Positions 50,716-58,945 of a DNA stretch of 64,000 bases are shown piece after piece. How positions within the stretch are numbered: the first letter of the stretch is position 1; every line of letters begins with the position of its first letter. The notes beneath the pieces were generated by a model. The model was not told where the DNA came from. It made no database searches and saw nothing but the letters and a program-made list of their open reading frames with translations. The stretch lies in assembly GCA_019636175.1 (NCBI GenBank), contig JAHBYC010000001.1, forward strand, positions 141,786 through 205,785, read 5' to 3'. This DNA comes from Caulobacter sp. (lineage in GTDB: Bacteria > Pseudomonadota > Alphaproteobacteria > Caulobacterales > Caulobacteraceae). A program made the translations under genes and the position numbers.

Positions 50716-51356
50716 GCCGCCGGGGGCTCTGGCGCGACGGCCTTCTTCGCGCCGATCCTTGGCTCCTGGCCCTTGAGCAGGCGGCTGATGTTCTCACGAT
50801 GCCGGATCAGCACCAGCACCCCCATGAACACCGCCAGCACCGTGACCGGATAGGGCTGCTCGGTGGCCAGGCAGAAGAAGGGGGCCAGGACCACGGCGGT
50901 CAGGGCCGCGAGGGAGGAAATGCGGAACAGGAAGGCCATCGCCAGCCAGGTCGCCCCGGCCAGCAGGCCGGCCGGCCAGGCGATCGCCAGCATGGTGCCG
51001 AAGAAGGTCGCCACCCCCTTGCCGCCCTTGAACTTCAGCCACACCGGGAACAGGTGGCCGGTGAAGGCGCCGCCGGCCGCCAGGGCCATGGCCAGCGGCG
51101 TCCAGTGGGTCAGCAGACCCGCCAGCAGAACGGCCAGGGCGCCCTTGCCGCTGTCACCGATCAGGGTCAGGGCCGCCAAGTCCTTTCGGCCGGTGCGCAA
51201 CACGTTGGTCGCGCCGATGTTCCCGGAGCCGACCGTGCGGATGTCGATCCCGGCCAGGCGGGCGGCGATGAAGCCGAAGGGGATCGAACCCAGCAGATAG
51301 CCGCCGACCGTGACCAGCAGCAGCGTCAGGAGCGCGGCGTTCGCCAGAGATTGCAT
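50712..51356 (-). CDS. plsY: Acyl-phosphate:glycerol-3-phosphate acyltransferase
   Basis: The protein has 214 residues with five to six membrane helices. Motifs are LLGSIPFGFIAARLAGIDIR, VGSGNIGATNVLRT, and FLPFGGKGVAT-type segment KFKGGKGVATFFG. PlsY uses acyl-phosphate from PlsX to make lysophosphatidic acid, the first step of phospholipid synthesis. The ATG at 51356 has GGGAGGA upstream. The 61 bp before it contain only the end of the pyrC-like gene's downstream region. Confidence 0.94.
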   Translation of the reverse strand: MQSLANAALLTLLLVTVGGYLLGSIPFGFIAARLAGIDIRTVGSGNIGATNVLRTGRKDLAALTLIGDSGKGALAVLLAGLLTHWTPLAMALAAGGAFTGHLFPVWLKFKGGKGVATFFGTMLAIAWPAGLLAGATWLAMAFLFRISSLAALTAVVLAPFFCLATEQPYPVTVLAVFMGVLVLIRHRENISRLLKGQEPRIGAKKAVAPEPPAA

Positions 51357-51417
51357 GACAGTCCTCCCGGGGGCGACGATGCGGCGTCAGGGGCGGCGCC
51401 GCAAGGGCTGATGATGG

Positions 51418-52719
51418 CTACTGCGGCGCCCGATAGACCACCCGGCCATCGACCAGGGTCATCAGCACCTGACCCTGCAGCCGGCGACCGTCAAAGGCCG
51501 AGTTCTTGGACTTGGAGCGCAGCTTGTCGGCGTCGACCACGACCGGGGCGTTGATGTCGCACAGCACCAGATCGGCGGGCGCGCCCGGCGCCAGGCGTCC
51601 GGTCTGCAGGCCCAGCAGCCCGGCCGGGGCCAGGGTCACCGAACGGATCAGATCAATCAACGAGATCCGCTCGTCATGGAACAGGGACAGCAGCGCCGGC
51701 AGCAGGGTTTCCAGCCCGACCGATCCGGGCGCCGCCTCGTCGTAGGGCAGCCGCTTGTCCTCGGCGGGGGCGGGGGCATGGGCCGAGACGACAACATCGA
51801 TCAGCCCCTCGGCGAGGGCGTCGATCAAGGCCTGGCGATCGGCCTCGGCGCGCAGCGGCGGGTCCAGCTTGGCGAAGGTGCGGTAGTCGCCGATGTCCAG
51901 TTCGTTGAAGCTGAGGTGGTTGATCGAGACGCTGGCGTGAACCCGCACGCCCCGTCCCTTGGCGCGGCGCAGGGAGTCCAGGGCGTCGGCCGTGGTGATC
52001 TGGTCGACCAGCAGCCGTCCGCCGGTCAGCTCGGCCAGGGCCAGGTCCCGCTCCAGCATGATCCGTTCGGCCGCCGGCGGGGCCGCGGGCAGGCCCAGAC
52101 GGGCGGCGAAGTCTCCCTCGGTCGCGGCGGCGCCCCGGGTCAGCCAGGGATCGGCCGGGCGATGGGCAAGCAACATGCCGAAGCTGTTTGCATAGGCGAG
52201 GATGCGCCGAAAAACCCTTGAATCAACGATGGAATTATCGCCATCAGTGACATAGACGCAGCCGGCGTCCCGCATCAGGCCCAGTTCCGCCAGTTGTTCG
52301 CCCTTGAGGTCCCTCGTGGCGGCGCCGGCGGGATAGACGTGGACCAGTTCGATGTCCCGGGCCCGTCGCAGGATGAAGTCGACCATCGCCGGATCATCGA
52401 CCGCGGGCAGGGTGTCGGGCTGGACCACCATCGAGGTGACGCCCCCGGCCGCGGCGGCCAGGGCGGCGGATTTGAGCGTTTCCTTCGGTTCCGCCCCAGG
52501 TTCGCCGGTCTTGACCCGCAGATCGACCAGCCCAGGCGAAAGCATGGCGCCGTTGCAGTCGACGACGCGAATATCCGCCGACAGGTCCTTGAAATCCTTG
52601 CCCTTGGAGACGTCCGCGATCACCCCTTCAGCCACCACCAGGGCGCCGGGCCCGTCATAGCGGCTTTCCGGATCGACCAGCCGGGCGTTGACGAAGGCGG
52701 TGGGCTGGGCGCGGGCCAT
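51418..52719 (-). CDS. Non-catalytic dihydroorotase-like protein (PyrC' type)
   Basis: The protein has 433 residues with the amidohydrolase fold. The key metal and catalytic residues are lost: HxH becomes R68-V-K70 in GLVDLRVKTGEPG, the zinc histidine region reads LVDQITTADAL, and the catalytic Asp motif DHAPH reads SAHAPAPAEDK. The gene overlaps the pyrB stop by one base. In several bacteria an inactive dihydroorotase (PyrC') is required to assemble aspartate transcarbamoylase, and this gene fits that. An active pyrC should exist elsewhere in the genome. Confidence 0.85.
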   Translation of the reverse strand: MARAQPTAFVNARLVDPESRYDGPGALVVAEGVIADVSKGKDFKDLSADIRVVDCNGAMLSPGLVDLRVKTGEPGAEPKETLKSAALAAAAGGVTSMVVQPDTLPAVDDPAMVDFILRRARDIELVHVYPAGAATRDLKGEQLAELGLMRDAGCVYVTDGDNSIVDSRVFRRILAYANSFGMLLAHRPADPWLTRGAAATEGDFAARLGLPAAPPAAERIMLERDLALAELTGGRLLVDQITTADALDSLRRAKGRGVRVHASVSINHLSFNELDIGDYRTFAKLDPPLRAEADRQALIDALAEGLIDVVVSAHAPAPAEDKRLPYDEAAPGSVGLETLLPALLSLFHDERISLIDLIRSVTLAPAGLLGLQTGRLAPGAPADLVLCDINAPVVVDADKLRSKSKNSAFDGRRLQGQVLMTLVDGRVVYRAPQ

Positions 52720-53696
52720 CAGTGGTTCTCCAGCCGGCGGGCGAGGCTGGCCAGCACCGCCATGCGCGCGGCGACCCCCATCTCCACCTGGTTCTGGATC
52801 AGGCTGATTTCCGGATCGTCGGCGACGTCGGAATCGATCTCCACCCCCCGGTTCATCGGCCCCGGATGCATTACACGGGCGCCGGGCGCGGCGTAGGAAA
52901 GCCGTTCGCGATCAAGGCCGTAGAAGCGGAAGTACTCACGGGTCGACGGCACCAGGGCGCCCTGCATCCGCTCCAGCTGCAGACGCAGCATCATCACCAC
53001 ATCGACGCCCTTGAGCCCCGATTTCATGTCGTGGAAGATTTCCACCCCCCAGTCCTCGGCCCCGGGCGGGATCAGGGTCGGAGGGCCGACCAGCCGCACC
53101 TGGGCGCCCAGGATGCTCAGCATCGCCACATTGGACCGCGCCACGCGGCTGTGGGCGACATCGCCGCAGATGGCCACCCGCAGACCGTTCACCGCCCCGA
53201 AAGCGCGACGCATGGCCAGGGCGTCCAGCAGGGCCTGGGTGGGGTGTTCATGCTGGCCGTCGCCGGCGTTGACCACGCTGCAGCCCACCTTCTGCGCCAG
53301 GAGGGCGGCGGCGCCCGAGGAGGCGTGGCGCACGATCAGCAGGTCGGGCTGCATCGCATTGAGCGTGACGGCGGTGTCGATCAGCGTCTCGCCCTTGGAC
53401 ATCGAGGAGGTCTTGGGGCTCATGTTGACGGTGTCGGCGCCCAACCGCTTGCCGGCCAGCTCGAAACTGGACTGGGTGCGGGTCGAGGACTCGAAGAACA
53501 GGTTCATCATCGTCCTGCCCTTGAGCAGGTCGAGCTTCTTGGAGGTCTGGCGATTGAAGTCGACGAAGCTGTCGGCCAGGTCGAGCAGTTCGCCCAGCTG
53601 GACGATGTCGAGGTCGGCGGCGGACAGGAAATGACGTTGGGGGAAGGGGAAGGTCCTGGCTCGGACCTCGTCGATTCCCGGGGTGTGTTCCGTCAT
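52719..53696 (-). CDS. pyrB: Aspartate carbamoyltransferase catalytic chain
   Basis: The protein has 325 residues. The carbamoyl-phosphate loop is [20 protein letters not shown], followed by [16 protein letters not shown] and [20 protein letters not shown], all conserved. It makes carbamoyl aspartate in pyrimidine synthesis in the cytoplasm. Its TGA overlaps the ATG of the inactive dihydroorotase-like gene (TGATG), so the two proteins are made together and probably form a dodecameric complex. No pyrI is seen. Confidence 0.96.
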   Translation of the reverse strand: MTEHTPGIDEVRARTFPFPQRHFLSAADLDIVQLGELLDLADSFVDFNRQTSKKLDLLKGRTMMNLFFESSTRTQSSFELAGKRLGADTVNMSPKTSSMSKGETLIDTAVTLNAMQPDLLIVRHASSGAAALLAQKVGCSVVNAGDGQHEHPTQALLDALAMRRAFGAVNGLRVAICGDVAHSRVARSNVAMLSILGAQVRLVGPPTLIPPGAEDWGVEIFHDMKSGLKGVDVVMMLRLQLERMQGALVPSTREYFRFYGLDRERLSYAAPGARVMHPGPMNRGVEIDSDVADDPEISLIQNQVEMGVAARMAVLASLARRLENH

Positions 53697-53734
53697 GGGC
53701 CGCCCTCATAGAGCCCCGGGGAGATTCCGCCAAG

Positions 53735-54655
53735 TCAGGGCAGGTGAAAGACGATCAAAAGGGCGGGAATGGTCAGCAGGCTGGCGGCGGTGGTGAAGGC
53801 GACAATCCCCGCCATCAGCGGCGCGTCGCCGCCCATCTGTCGCGCCAGCACATAGGAGGCGGCGGCGCCCGGGGCCGATCCGACCAGCAGGGCGATGCCC
53901 TGGGCGGTCTGGTCGCCGCCGGCCAACCGGCAGAAGCCCCACATCAGAACCGGCAGCACCAGCAGCTTCACCGCGCTGACCGAGGCGATCAGCAGCTGGC
54001 GACGGCGGACATAGGCGAAGTTCAGGCCGGCGCCGGCCACCACCAGACCCAGCGCCAGGGCCGCGTGGGACAGCAGTTCAAGCGAACTCATCACCGCCTC
54101 CAGCCTGGGCACATGCAGCACATTGAACAGCGCCCCGACGCCGCAGCCCCACAGCACCGGATTGCGCACCAGGCCCATCAGGGCCGGCTTCAGCCCGCCG
54201 CTCTGGCCCTCGCCCCAGCGGCTCATCACCAGAACGCAGACCACGTTGATGGCCGGGATCAAGGCGCCCATGATCATGGCGCCCAGTCCGGCCCCTTCGG
54301 GTCCGTAGACCACGGCGACCAGCGGCAGGAAGACGAAGGTGTTCCAGCGCAGGCTGCCCTGAAAGACCGAGGTGTAGGCGGCGTTCGGAATGCGGATCAG
54401 CGGCTTGGCCAGTAGCACCGCCAGGGCCACGGTCGCCATGCCGCCGATGGTCCCGAGGGCCAGCGGTCCGGCCGACAGCGCCGAGAAGTCGGCCTTCCAC
54501 ACCGCCGGCATCAGAAAGCCGGGATAGAAGACGAAATAGGTGATCCGCTCGATCGCCGGCCAGTGGTCCTCGGTAATGAACTTGCTGGCCTTCAAGGCCC
54601 AGCCCAGGGCGATGACAGCGAAGACCGGCAGGACGCCCAGGAGGATTGCGCTCAT
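53735..54655 (-). CDS. AEC family auxin efflux-type carrier
   Basis: The protein has 306 residues with about ten membrane helices in two repeats. SAILLGVLPVFAVIALGWAL at the start and GALFNVLHVPRLEAVMSSLE in the middle are typical of auxin efflux carrier-like permeases, which export malate, malonate or related acids in bacteria. The substrate cannot be assigned. The gene lies 38 bp upstream of pyrB on the same strand and may be co-transcribed with it, although a functional link is not evident. Confidence 0.85.
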   Translation of the reverse strand: MSAILLGVLPVFAVIALGWALKASKFITEDHWPAIERITYFVFYPGFLMPAVWKADFSALSAGPLALGTIGGMATVALAVLLAKPLIRIPNAAYTSVFQGSLRWNTFVFLPLVAVVYGPEGAGLGAMIMGALIPAINVVCVLVMSRWGEGQSGGLKPALMGLVRNPVLWGCGVGALFNVLHVPRLEAVMSSLELLSHAALALGLVVAGAGLNFAYVRRRQLLIASVSAVKLLVLPVLMWGFCRLAGGDQTAQGIALLVGSAPGAAASYVLARQMGGDAPLMAGIVAFTTAASLLTIPALLIVFHLP

Positions 54656-54699
54656 CGGTCGGCTCTACAGGGATTCTATCAAAGCCGCCGCAGCGCGTT

Positions 54700-54925
54700 C
54701 CTCCCCCAATGAGCGCAGCGAGGCTGGGGGAGGGGGACCGCGCGGGGATTACCCCGCGTGGTGGAGGGGGGCGGCGCTGGCCCTTCAGCATGGGATCGCG
54801 TTCTGGCGCTGCTTTGACAGCTGCGTTCAGGGCAAACCCGGCCCGTCGGCGCCGCCCCCTCCACCCCCGGCCCTGAGTCGGGCCGGCGGTCCCCCTCCCC
54901 CGCGGGCTGCGCCCCCGGGGGGAGG
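54700..54925. repeat. Inverted pair of 75-bp palindromic repeat units
   Basis: This fills most of the gene-free stretch 54656-54990. The unit CCTCCCC, GCGCAGC, GGGGGAGGGGGACC, a variable hairpin and GTGGAGGGGGC(GGC) occurs at 54700-54775 and, inverted, at 54851-54925. The variable centre is CGCGGGG-ATTA-CCCCGCG on the left and CCGGCCC-TGAGTC-GGGCCGG on the right, both perfect stems. A single copy with TT in place of CC and a CCATCGC-GCA-GCGATGG hairpin is at 56640-56688. The rest of the stretch shows only the ribosome-binding region of the next gene. Confidence 0.8.
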
Positions 54926-54990
54926 ATGGGGGCTTTGCCGGCCCGGCGTCTGGTGTCACCCTTGGGGCAACAACCAAAGGAAACGCCGCC

Positions 54991-55986
54991 ATGACCGCAA
55001 ATCGCCAGATCGTCCTTGCCGACCTGCCCAAGGGAAAGCTGTCGACTGAGCACTTCCGCCTGACGCAGACCGAGTGTCCGGCCCCCGGTGAGGGGGAGGT
55101 GCTGCTGAAGGTCCTGTACGTCAGCCTGGATGCCGCCAACCGCGCCTGGATGCAGGGCGCCACCTACCGCTCCGCGCTGCAGGCCGGCGATGTGATGGCC
55201 GGCGGGGCGCTGGCCGAGGTCGTGGAGTCGAAGGCCGGCAACCTGAAGGCCGGTGATCTGGTGTTCGCGGACACTGGTTGGCAGGAGTACGCGGTGCTGA
55301 AGGCCAAACACCTGGCCAAGCTGCCGCGCGTCGAGCCGCTGACCCATTTGATCAGCGTGTTCGGGGTGGCCGGACTGACGGCCTATTTCGGCCTGCTGGA
55401 ATGCGGCCTGCCCAAGGCCGGGGAGACGGTGGCGGTGTCGGCGGCGGCGGGTTCGGTGGGGCTGTTCGTCGGGCAGATCGCCAGGATCAAGGGCTGCCGG
55501 GTCGTCGGCATCGCCGGCGGCGCGGCCAAATGCCAAATGCTGAAGGACGACTTCGGCTTCGACGAGGCGGTCGACTACAAAGGCGGCAACCTGTTCAAGG
55601 ATCTGAAGCGGGCGGCGCCGGACGGCATCGACGTCTATTTCGACAACACCGGCGGCGATATTCTCGAGGCCTGCCTGTTCCAGATGAACGTCGGTGGCCG
55701 GATCGCCTGTTGCGGGGCGGTGTCGCAGTACGACAGCGCCGCGCCGCACGGCCCGCGCGGGGTGCCCGGGCTGATCGTCACCAAGCGGCTGCGGCTGCGA
55801 GGGTTCATCGTCAGCGATTTCGCCGACCAGAACGATCAGGCGATGGCGGACCTGCAGGCCTGGACCAGGAGCGGCCAACTGAAGGTGCAGGAGGACGTGC
55901 TGGAGGGGCTGGAGAACCTGCCCGGGGCGCTGATCGGGCTGCTGGCCGGAGAGAATGTCGGCAAGCGGATGGTGAAGGTGGCCTGA
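54991..55986 (+). CDS. NADP-dependent oxidoreductase, zinc-free MDR family (CurA/PTGR-like)
   Basis: The protein has 331 residues of the medium-chain dehydrogenase superfamily without zinc ligands. The N-terminal part starts RQIVLADLPKGKLSTEHFRL, the cofactor motif is VSAAAGSVGLFVGQIARIKG, and YFDNTGGDILEACLFQMN and GPRGVPGLIVTKRLRLRGFI are family signatures of leukotriene B4 dehydrogenase/curcumin reductase types. It likely reduces the double bond of enones or enals. AAAGG lies before the ATG at 54991. The gene is isolated between two repeat elements. Confidence 0.9.
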   Translation: MTANRQIVLADLPKGKLSTEHFRLTQTECPAPGEGEVLLKVLYVSLDAANRAWMQGATYRSALQAGDVMAGGALAEVVESKAGNLKAGDLVFADTGWQEYAVLKAKHLAKLPRVEPLTHLISVFGVAGLTAYFGLLECGLPKAGETVAVSAAAGSVGLFVGQIARIKGCRVVGIAGGAAKCQMLKDDFGFDEAVDYKGGNLFKDLKRAAPDGIDVYFDNTGGDILEACLFQMNVGGRIACCGAVSQYDSAAPHGPRGVPGLIVTKRLRLRGFIVSDFADQNDQAMADLQAWTRSGQLKVQEDVLEGLENLPGALIGLLAGENVGKRMVKVA

Positions 55987-55997
55987 GGCCTCCACAG

Positions 55998-56114
55998 CCG
56001 CCTTCCCGACGAAAGTCGGGACCCAGTGTCCACGAGGGGAGGGGCTCGGCTCTGAAGAGCGCCGGCCCCTTCGACAGATTGCCAGCTGGGTCCCGACTTT
56101 CGTCGGGAAGGCGG
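55998..56114. repeat. Perfect 29-bp inverted repeats between convergent genes
   Basis: Arms 55998-56026 and 56086-56114 are identical in inverted orientation over 29 bp, with about 60 bp between. Each arm starts CCGCCTT, holds the hairpin CCCGAC-GAAA-GTCGGG with a GNRA tetraloop, and ends ACCCAG. The element exactly fills the gap between the stops of the oxidoreductase and ruvX, so it may serve as a bidirectional terminator. Its form is that of paired REP sequences. Confidence 0.85.
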
Positions 56115-56116
56115 AA

Positions 56117-56590
56117 CTAGGTTTGAGCGTTCCGCAACCGCTCCAGCGCGCCCTGCAGGATCCAGGCGGCGGCCATCTTGTCGACCACCTCGGCGCGGCG
56201 CTTGCGGTTGACGTCATGCTCGTCGATCAGCACCCGGGTCACCGCCGCGGTCGACAGCCGCTCGTCCCAGAAGGCGATGGGAAGGTCGCGCAGTCGCAGC
56301 AGGTTGCGGGCCAGGGCGCGGTTGGACTGGGCGCGGGTTCCCTCGGTCCCGTCCATGTTCACCGGCAGGCCGATGACAATGCCCAGGGCGCCGCGGGAGT
56401 CCATCAATCTGAACAGGGCCTCGGCGTCTTTGGTGAACTTCTCGCGGCGAATGGTCTCGAGCGGACTGGCCACGGTGCGGGTCACGTCTGAAACGGCGAC
56501 GCCGATGGTCTTCTCGCCCGGATCCAGACCGACCAGCGGCGTATAGGGCGGCAGGGCGGCCGGCAGATCAAGAAGGTCAAGAATGGCCAT
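56117..56590 (-). CDS. ruvX: Putative pre-16S rRNA nuclease YqgF/RuvX
   Basis: The protein has 157 residues with the RNase H-like YqgF fold: LVGLDPGEKTIGVAVSD (first acidic residue), GIVIGLPVNMDGTEG, LPIAFWDERLSTAAVTRVL (second acidic) and EVVDKMAAAWILQ (third). The E. coli homologue finishes the 5' end of 16S rRNA and was earlier called a resolvase. The frame is open to 56695, but the ATG at 56590 starts with the expected MAILDLL. The gene is divergent from gatC with 340 bp between, filled by repeats. Confidence 0.92.
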   Translation of the reverse strand: MAILDLLDLPAALPPYTPLVGLDPGEKTIGVAVSDVTRTVASPLETIRREKFTKDAEALFRLMDSRGALGIVIGLPVNMDGTEGTRAQSNRALARNLLRLRDLPIAFWDERLSTAAVTRVLIDEHDVNRKRRAEVVDKMAAAWILQGALERLRNAQT

Positions 56591-56639
56591 GGGCGGGCTG
56601 TAGGCGCGGGGTTGCCGCAGGTCAAACCTTCCCGCAATT

Positions 56640-56688
56640 CCTTCCCCTCGGGGAAGGGGGACCATCGCGCAGCGATGGTGGAAGGGGC
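56640..56688. repeat. Single palindromic repeat unit between ruvX and gatC
   Basis: CTTCCCCTCGGGGAAG, GGGGACC, the hairpin CCATCGC-GCA-GCGATGG and GGTGGAAGGGG make the compact form of the unit seen twice at 54700-54925. Here all internal stems are perfect. It lies 50 bases upstream of the ruvX start, so it may be transcribed in the ruvX leader. Confidence 0.8.
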
Positions 56689-56738
56689 CATCCAACGGCG
56701 GTTCGGCCCCCGCGGTATTCCGCTTTCCGGGCCTGGAG

Positions 56739-56814
56739 CCCCCTCAGTCGCCGGCCGGCCTGACGCCCGCCCACCGACAGCTCCTCCGAACCGGCGCTTC
56801 GCGCCTGGGGGAGC
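56739..56814. repeat. Intergenic repeat of the CCCCCTCAGTCG family
   Basis: CCCCCTCAGTCG, a longer GC-rich middle, CACCGACAGCTCCTCC, a hairpin ACCGGCGC-TTCG-type segment and GGGGGAGCA repeat the words of the element at 1119-1164. With the preceding unit it fills the gene-free stretch 56591-56930. The rest of that stretch holds TTGACT at 56835-56840, possibly the gatC -35 element, but no clear -10. Confidence 0.7.
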
Positions 56815-56930
56815 AATGGCGTCGGCGTGTTCAATTGACTACATAGCGCTCTGACGTTGCCGGTTGTCCTTGTCAAAGCACGCCCGCGACGGCTAACCAC
56901 CGCCTCTGTTTCGACTGGAGAAAAGGCCCA

Positions 56931-57218
56931 ATGGCCGTAGACGCCGCCACCGTGCGCAAGGTCGCCCGGCTTGCCCGTATCGCGATCCCCGAGGAGTCCC
57001 TGGAGCCGATGGCCCGGGAGATCGACGGCATCATGTCGTGGATCGACCAGCTCAACGAGGTCGACACCCAGGGCGTCGAGCCGATGACCTCGGCCGTGGC
57101 CATGAGCCTGCCCCTGCGCGAGGACGTGGTGACCGACGGCGCGGTGGTCGAGAAGGTGGTGGCCAACGCGCCCAAGACCGTCGATGGCTTCTTCGTCGTG
57201 CCGAAGGTGGTGGAATAG
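56931..57218 (+). CDS. gatC: Asp/Glu-tRNA amidotransferase subunit C
   Basis: The protein has 95 residues: DAATVRKVARLARIAIPEES, a helix EIDGIMSWIDQLNEVDT and the LREDVVTDG linker, ending with a conserved C terminus. GatC holds GatA and GatB together in the GatCAB complex, which converts Glu-tRNA(Gln) and Asp-tRNA(Asn) to the amidated forms. GGAGAAAAGG lies upstream of the ATG. Its stop is immediately followed by the gatA ATG with no gap. Confidence 0.96.
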   Translation: MAVDAATVRKVARLARIAIPEESLEPMAREIDGIMSWIDQLNEVDTQGVEPMTSAVAMSLPLREDVVTDGAVVEKVVANAPKTVDGFFVVPKVVE

Positions 57219-58691
57219 ATGTCGGCGCTGACCTCCCTGACCCTCAAGGCCGCCCTCGACGGCCTCAAATCGAAGGCCTTCTCCTCGGTGGAGATCACCC
57301 AGGCCCATATCGACGCCGTGGCCGCCGCCCGGCCGCTGAACGCCTTTGTGCTGGAAACCCCTGAAAGGGCGCTGGAAATGGCCGCCGCTTCAGACGCGAA
57401 ACTGGCCGCCGGAACCGCCGGACCGCTGGAAGGCGCGCCGCTGGGCATCAAGGACCTGTTCTGCACCGAAGGCGTCCGCGCCACCGCCTGCTCGAAGATC
57501 CTCGGGGACTTCAACCCGCAGTACGAAAGCACCGTCACCGCCAATCTGTTCGGCGACGGGGCGGTGATGCTGGGCAAGCTGAACATGGATGAGTTCGCCA
57601 TGGGCTCGTCCAATGAAACCAGCGCTTTCGGGCCGGTGATCAATCCCTGGAAGGTCAAGGGCGGCAACCAGTCCCTGACCCCCGGCGGCTCCTCCGGCGG
57701 CTCGGCCACGGCGGTCGCGGCCGATATCTGCCTGGGCGCCACCGCCACCGACACCGGCGGCTCGATCCGCCAGCCGGCGGCCTTCACCGGCACCGTCGGC
57801 ATCAAGCCGACCTACGGCCGCTGCTCGCGCTGGGGCGTGGTGGCCTTCGCCAGTTCGCTCGACCAGGCCGGGCCGATCGCCAAGACGGTCGAGGACGCCG
57901 CCATCCTGCTGACCAGCATGGCCGGGCACGACGCCAAGGACAGCACCAGCCTGGACGTCGAAACCCCTGATTTCGCGAGCTTTGTCGGCAAGTCGGTGAA
58001 GGGTCTGCGGATCGGCGTTCCAAAGGAATACCGCATCGACGGCATGCCGGCCGAGATCGAGACGCTGTGGGAGCAGGGCATCGCCTGGCTGAAGGAAGCC
58101 GGATGCGAGATCGTCGACGTCTCCCTGCCGCATACGAAATACGCCCTGCCGGCCTACTACATCGTGGCGCCGGCCGAGGCCTCATCCAACCTCGCCCGCT
58201 ATGACGGCATGCGCTACGGCCTGCGCGCTGACGGCGCCAACCTGACCGAAATCTACGAGAACACCCGGGCGCAAGGGTTTGGCGCGGAAGTGAAAAGGCG
58301 CATCCTGATCGGCACCTATGTGCTCAGCGCCGGCTACTATGACGCCTACTACCTCAAGGCCCAGCGGGTGCGCCGGCGGATTGCCGACGACTTCGACCAG
58401 GCCTGGGAAACCTGCGACGCCCTGCTGACCCCCACGGCGCCCTCGGCGGCGTTTGCGCTGGGTGAGCGGATGGCCGACCCCATCGCCATGTATCTGAACG
58501 ACGTCTTCACCGTGACCACCAACCTCGCCGGTCTGCCGTCGATCAGCGTGCCGGCGGGCCTGGACGCCAACGGCCTGCCGCTCGGTCTGCAACTGATCGG
58601 CCGGGCGCTGGACGAGGGGACGGTGTTTTCCCTGTCGGGGGCGCTGGAAAAGGCGGCCGGCTTCAGGGCCAAGGCGGAGAAGTGGTGGTGA
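57219..58691 (+). CDS. gatA: Asp/Glu-tRNA amidotransferase subunit A
   Basis: The protein has 490 residues of the amidase signature family. The Ser-cisSer-Lys triad is visible: K78 in GIKDLF, S158 in [11 protein letters not shown], and S182 in [10 protein letters not shown]. GatA releases ammonia from glutamine for GatB. The gene begins directly after gatC, and its TGA overlaps the GTG of the small membrane protein gene (GTGA), so the operon runs on through that gene to gatB. Confidence 0.97.
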   Translation: MSALTSLTLKAALDGLKSKAFSSVEITQAHIDAVAAARPLNAFVLETPERALEMAAASDAKLAAGTAGPLEGAPLGIKDLFCTEGVRATACSKILGDFNPQYESTVTANLFGDGAVMLGKLNMDEFAMGSSNETSAFGPVINPWKVKGGNQSLTPGGSSGGSATAVAADICLGATATDTGGSIRQPAAFTGTVGIKPTYGRCSRWGVVAFASSLDQAGPIAKTVEDAAILLTSMAGHDAKDSTSLDVETPDFASFVGKSVKGLRIGVPKEYRIDGMPAEIETLWEQGIAWLKEAGCEIVDVSLPHTKYALPAYYIVAPAEASSNLARYDGMRYGLRADGANLTEIYENTRAQGFGAEVKRRILIGTYVLSAGYYDAYYLKAQRVRRRIADDFDQAWETCDALLTPTAPSAAFALGERMADPIAMYLNDVFTVTTNLAGLPSISVPAGLDANGLPLGLQLIGRALDEGTVFSLSGALEKAAGFRAKAEKWW

Positions 58692-58945
58692 GGCGCATCT
58701 TCAGCGACGTTCTCCTCGTCCTCTATGTCATTGGGATCGTGTTCTGTCTTGTCGGCGGGTTGCTTCTGTTCACCCGGATTCAGGCCTGGGACAACTTCGG
58801 TCAGCAGATCGTGCCGATCCCGGTCTATGCCGCCATTCTCTGTATTCTGCCGATCCTTCTTTCATTGCGGCTCTGGACCCACTTCCGTGCCCGTCGCGCG
58901 GCGTCATTGAAGGAAGAGTCCATCATGGAATCCGACAATGTCTGA
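58688..58945 (+). CDS. Small two-helix membrane protein inside the gatCAB operon
   Basis: The protein has 85 residues. After a short basic start there are two hydrophobic segments at about 6-27 and 42-60, then a basic and polar tail ([13 protein letters not shown] type). The start is GTG at 58688, four bases overlapping gatA; the next gene, gatB, starts within its last codons (8-bp overlap). GatCAB complexes are soluble in the cytoplasm, so a membrane partner is unexpected. No family is recognised. The gene may simply use the operon's promoter. Confidence 0.7.
   Translation: MRRIFSDVLLVLYVIGIVFCLVGGLLLFTRIQAWDNFGQQIVPIPVYAAILCILPILLSLRLWTHFRARRAASLKEESIMESDNV

Noticed and set aside
51418-52719. 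Calling this gene an active dihydroorotase (pyrC)
   Set aside because: Metal ligands and the catalytic aspartate motif are replaced, as detailed in the feature entry.
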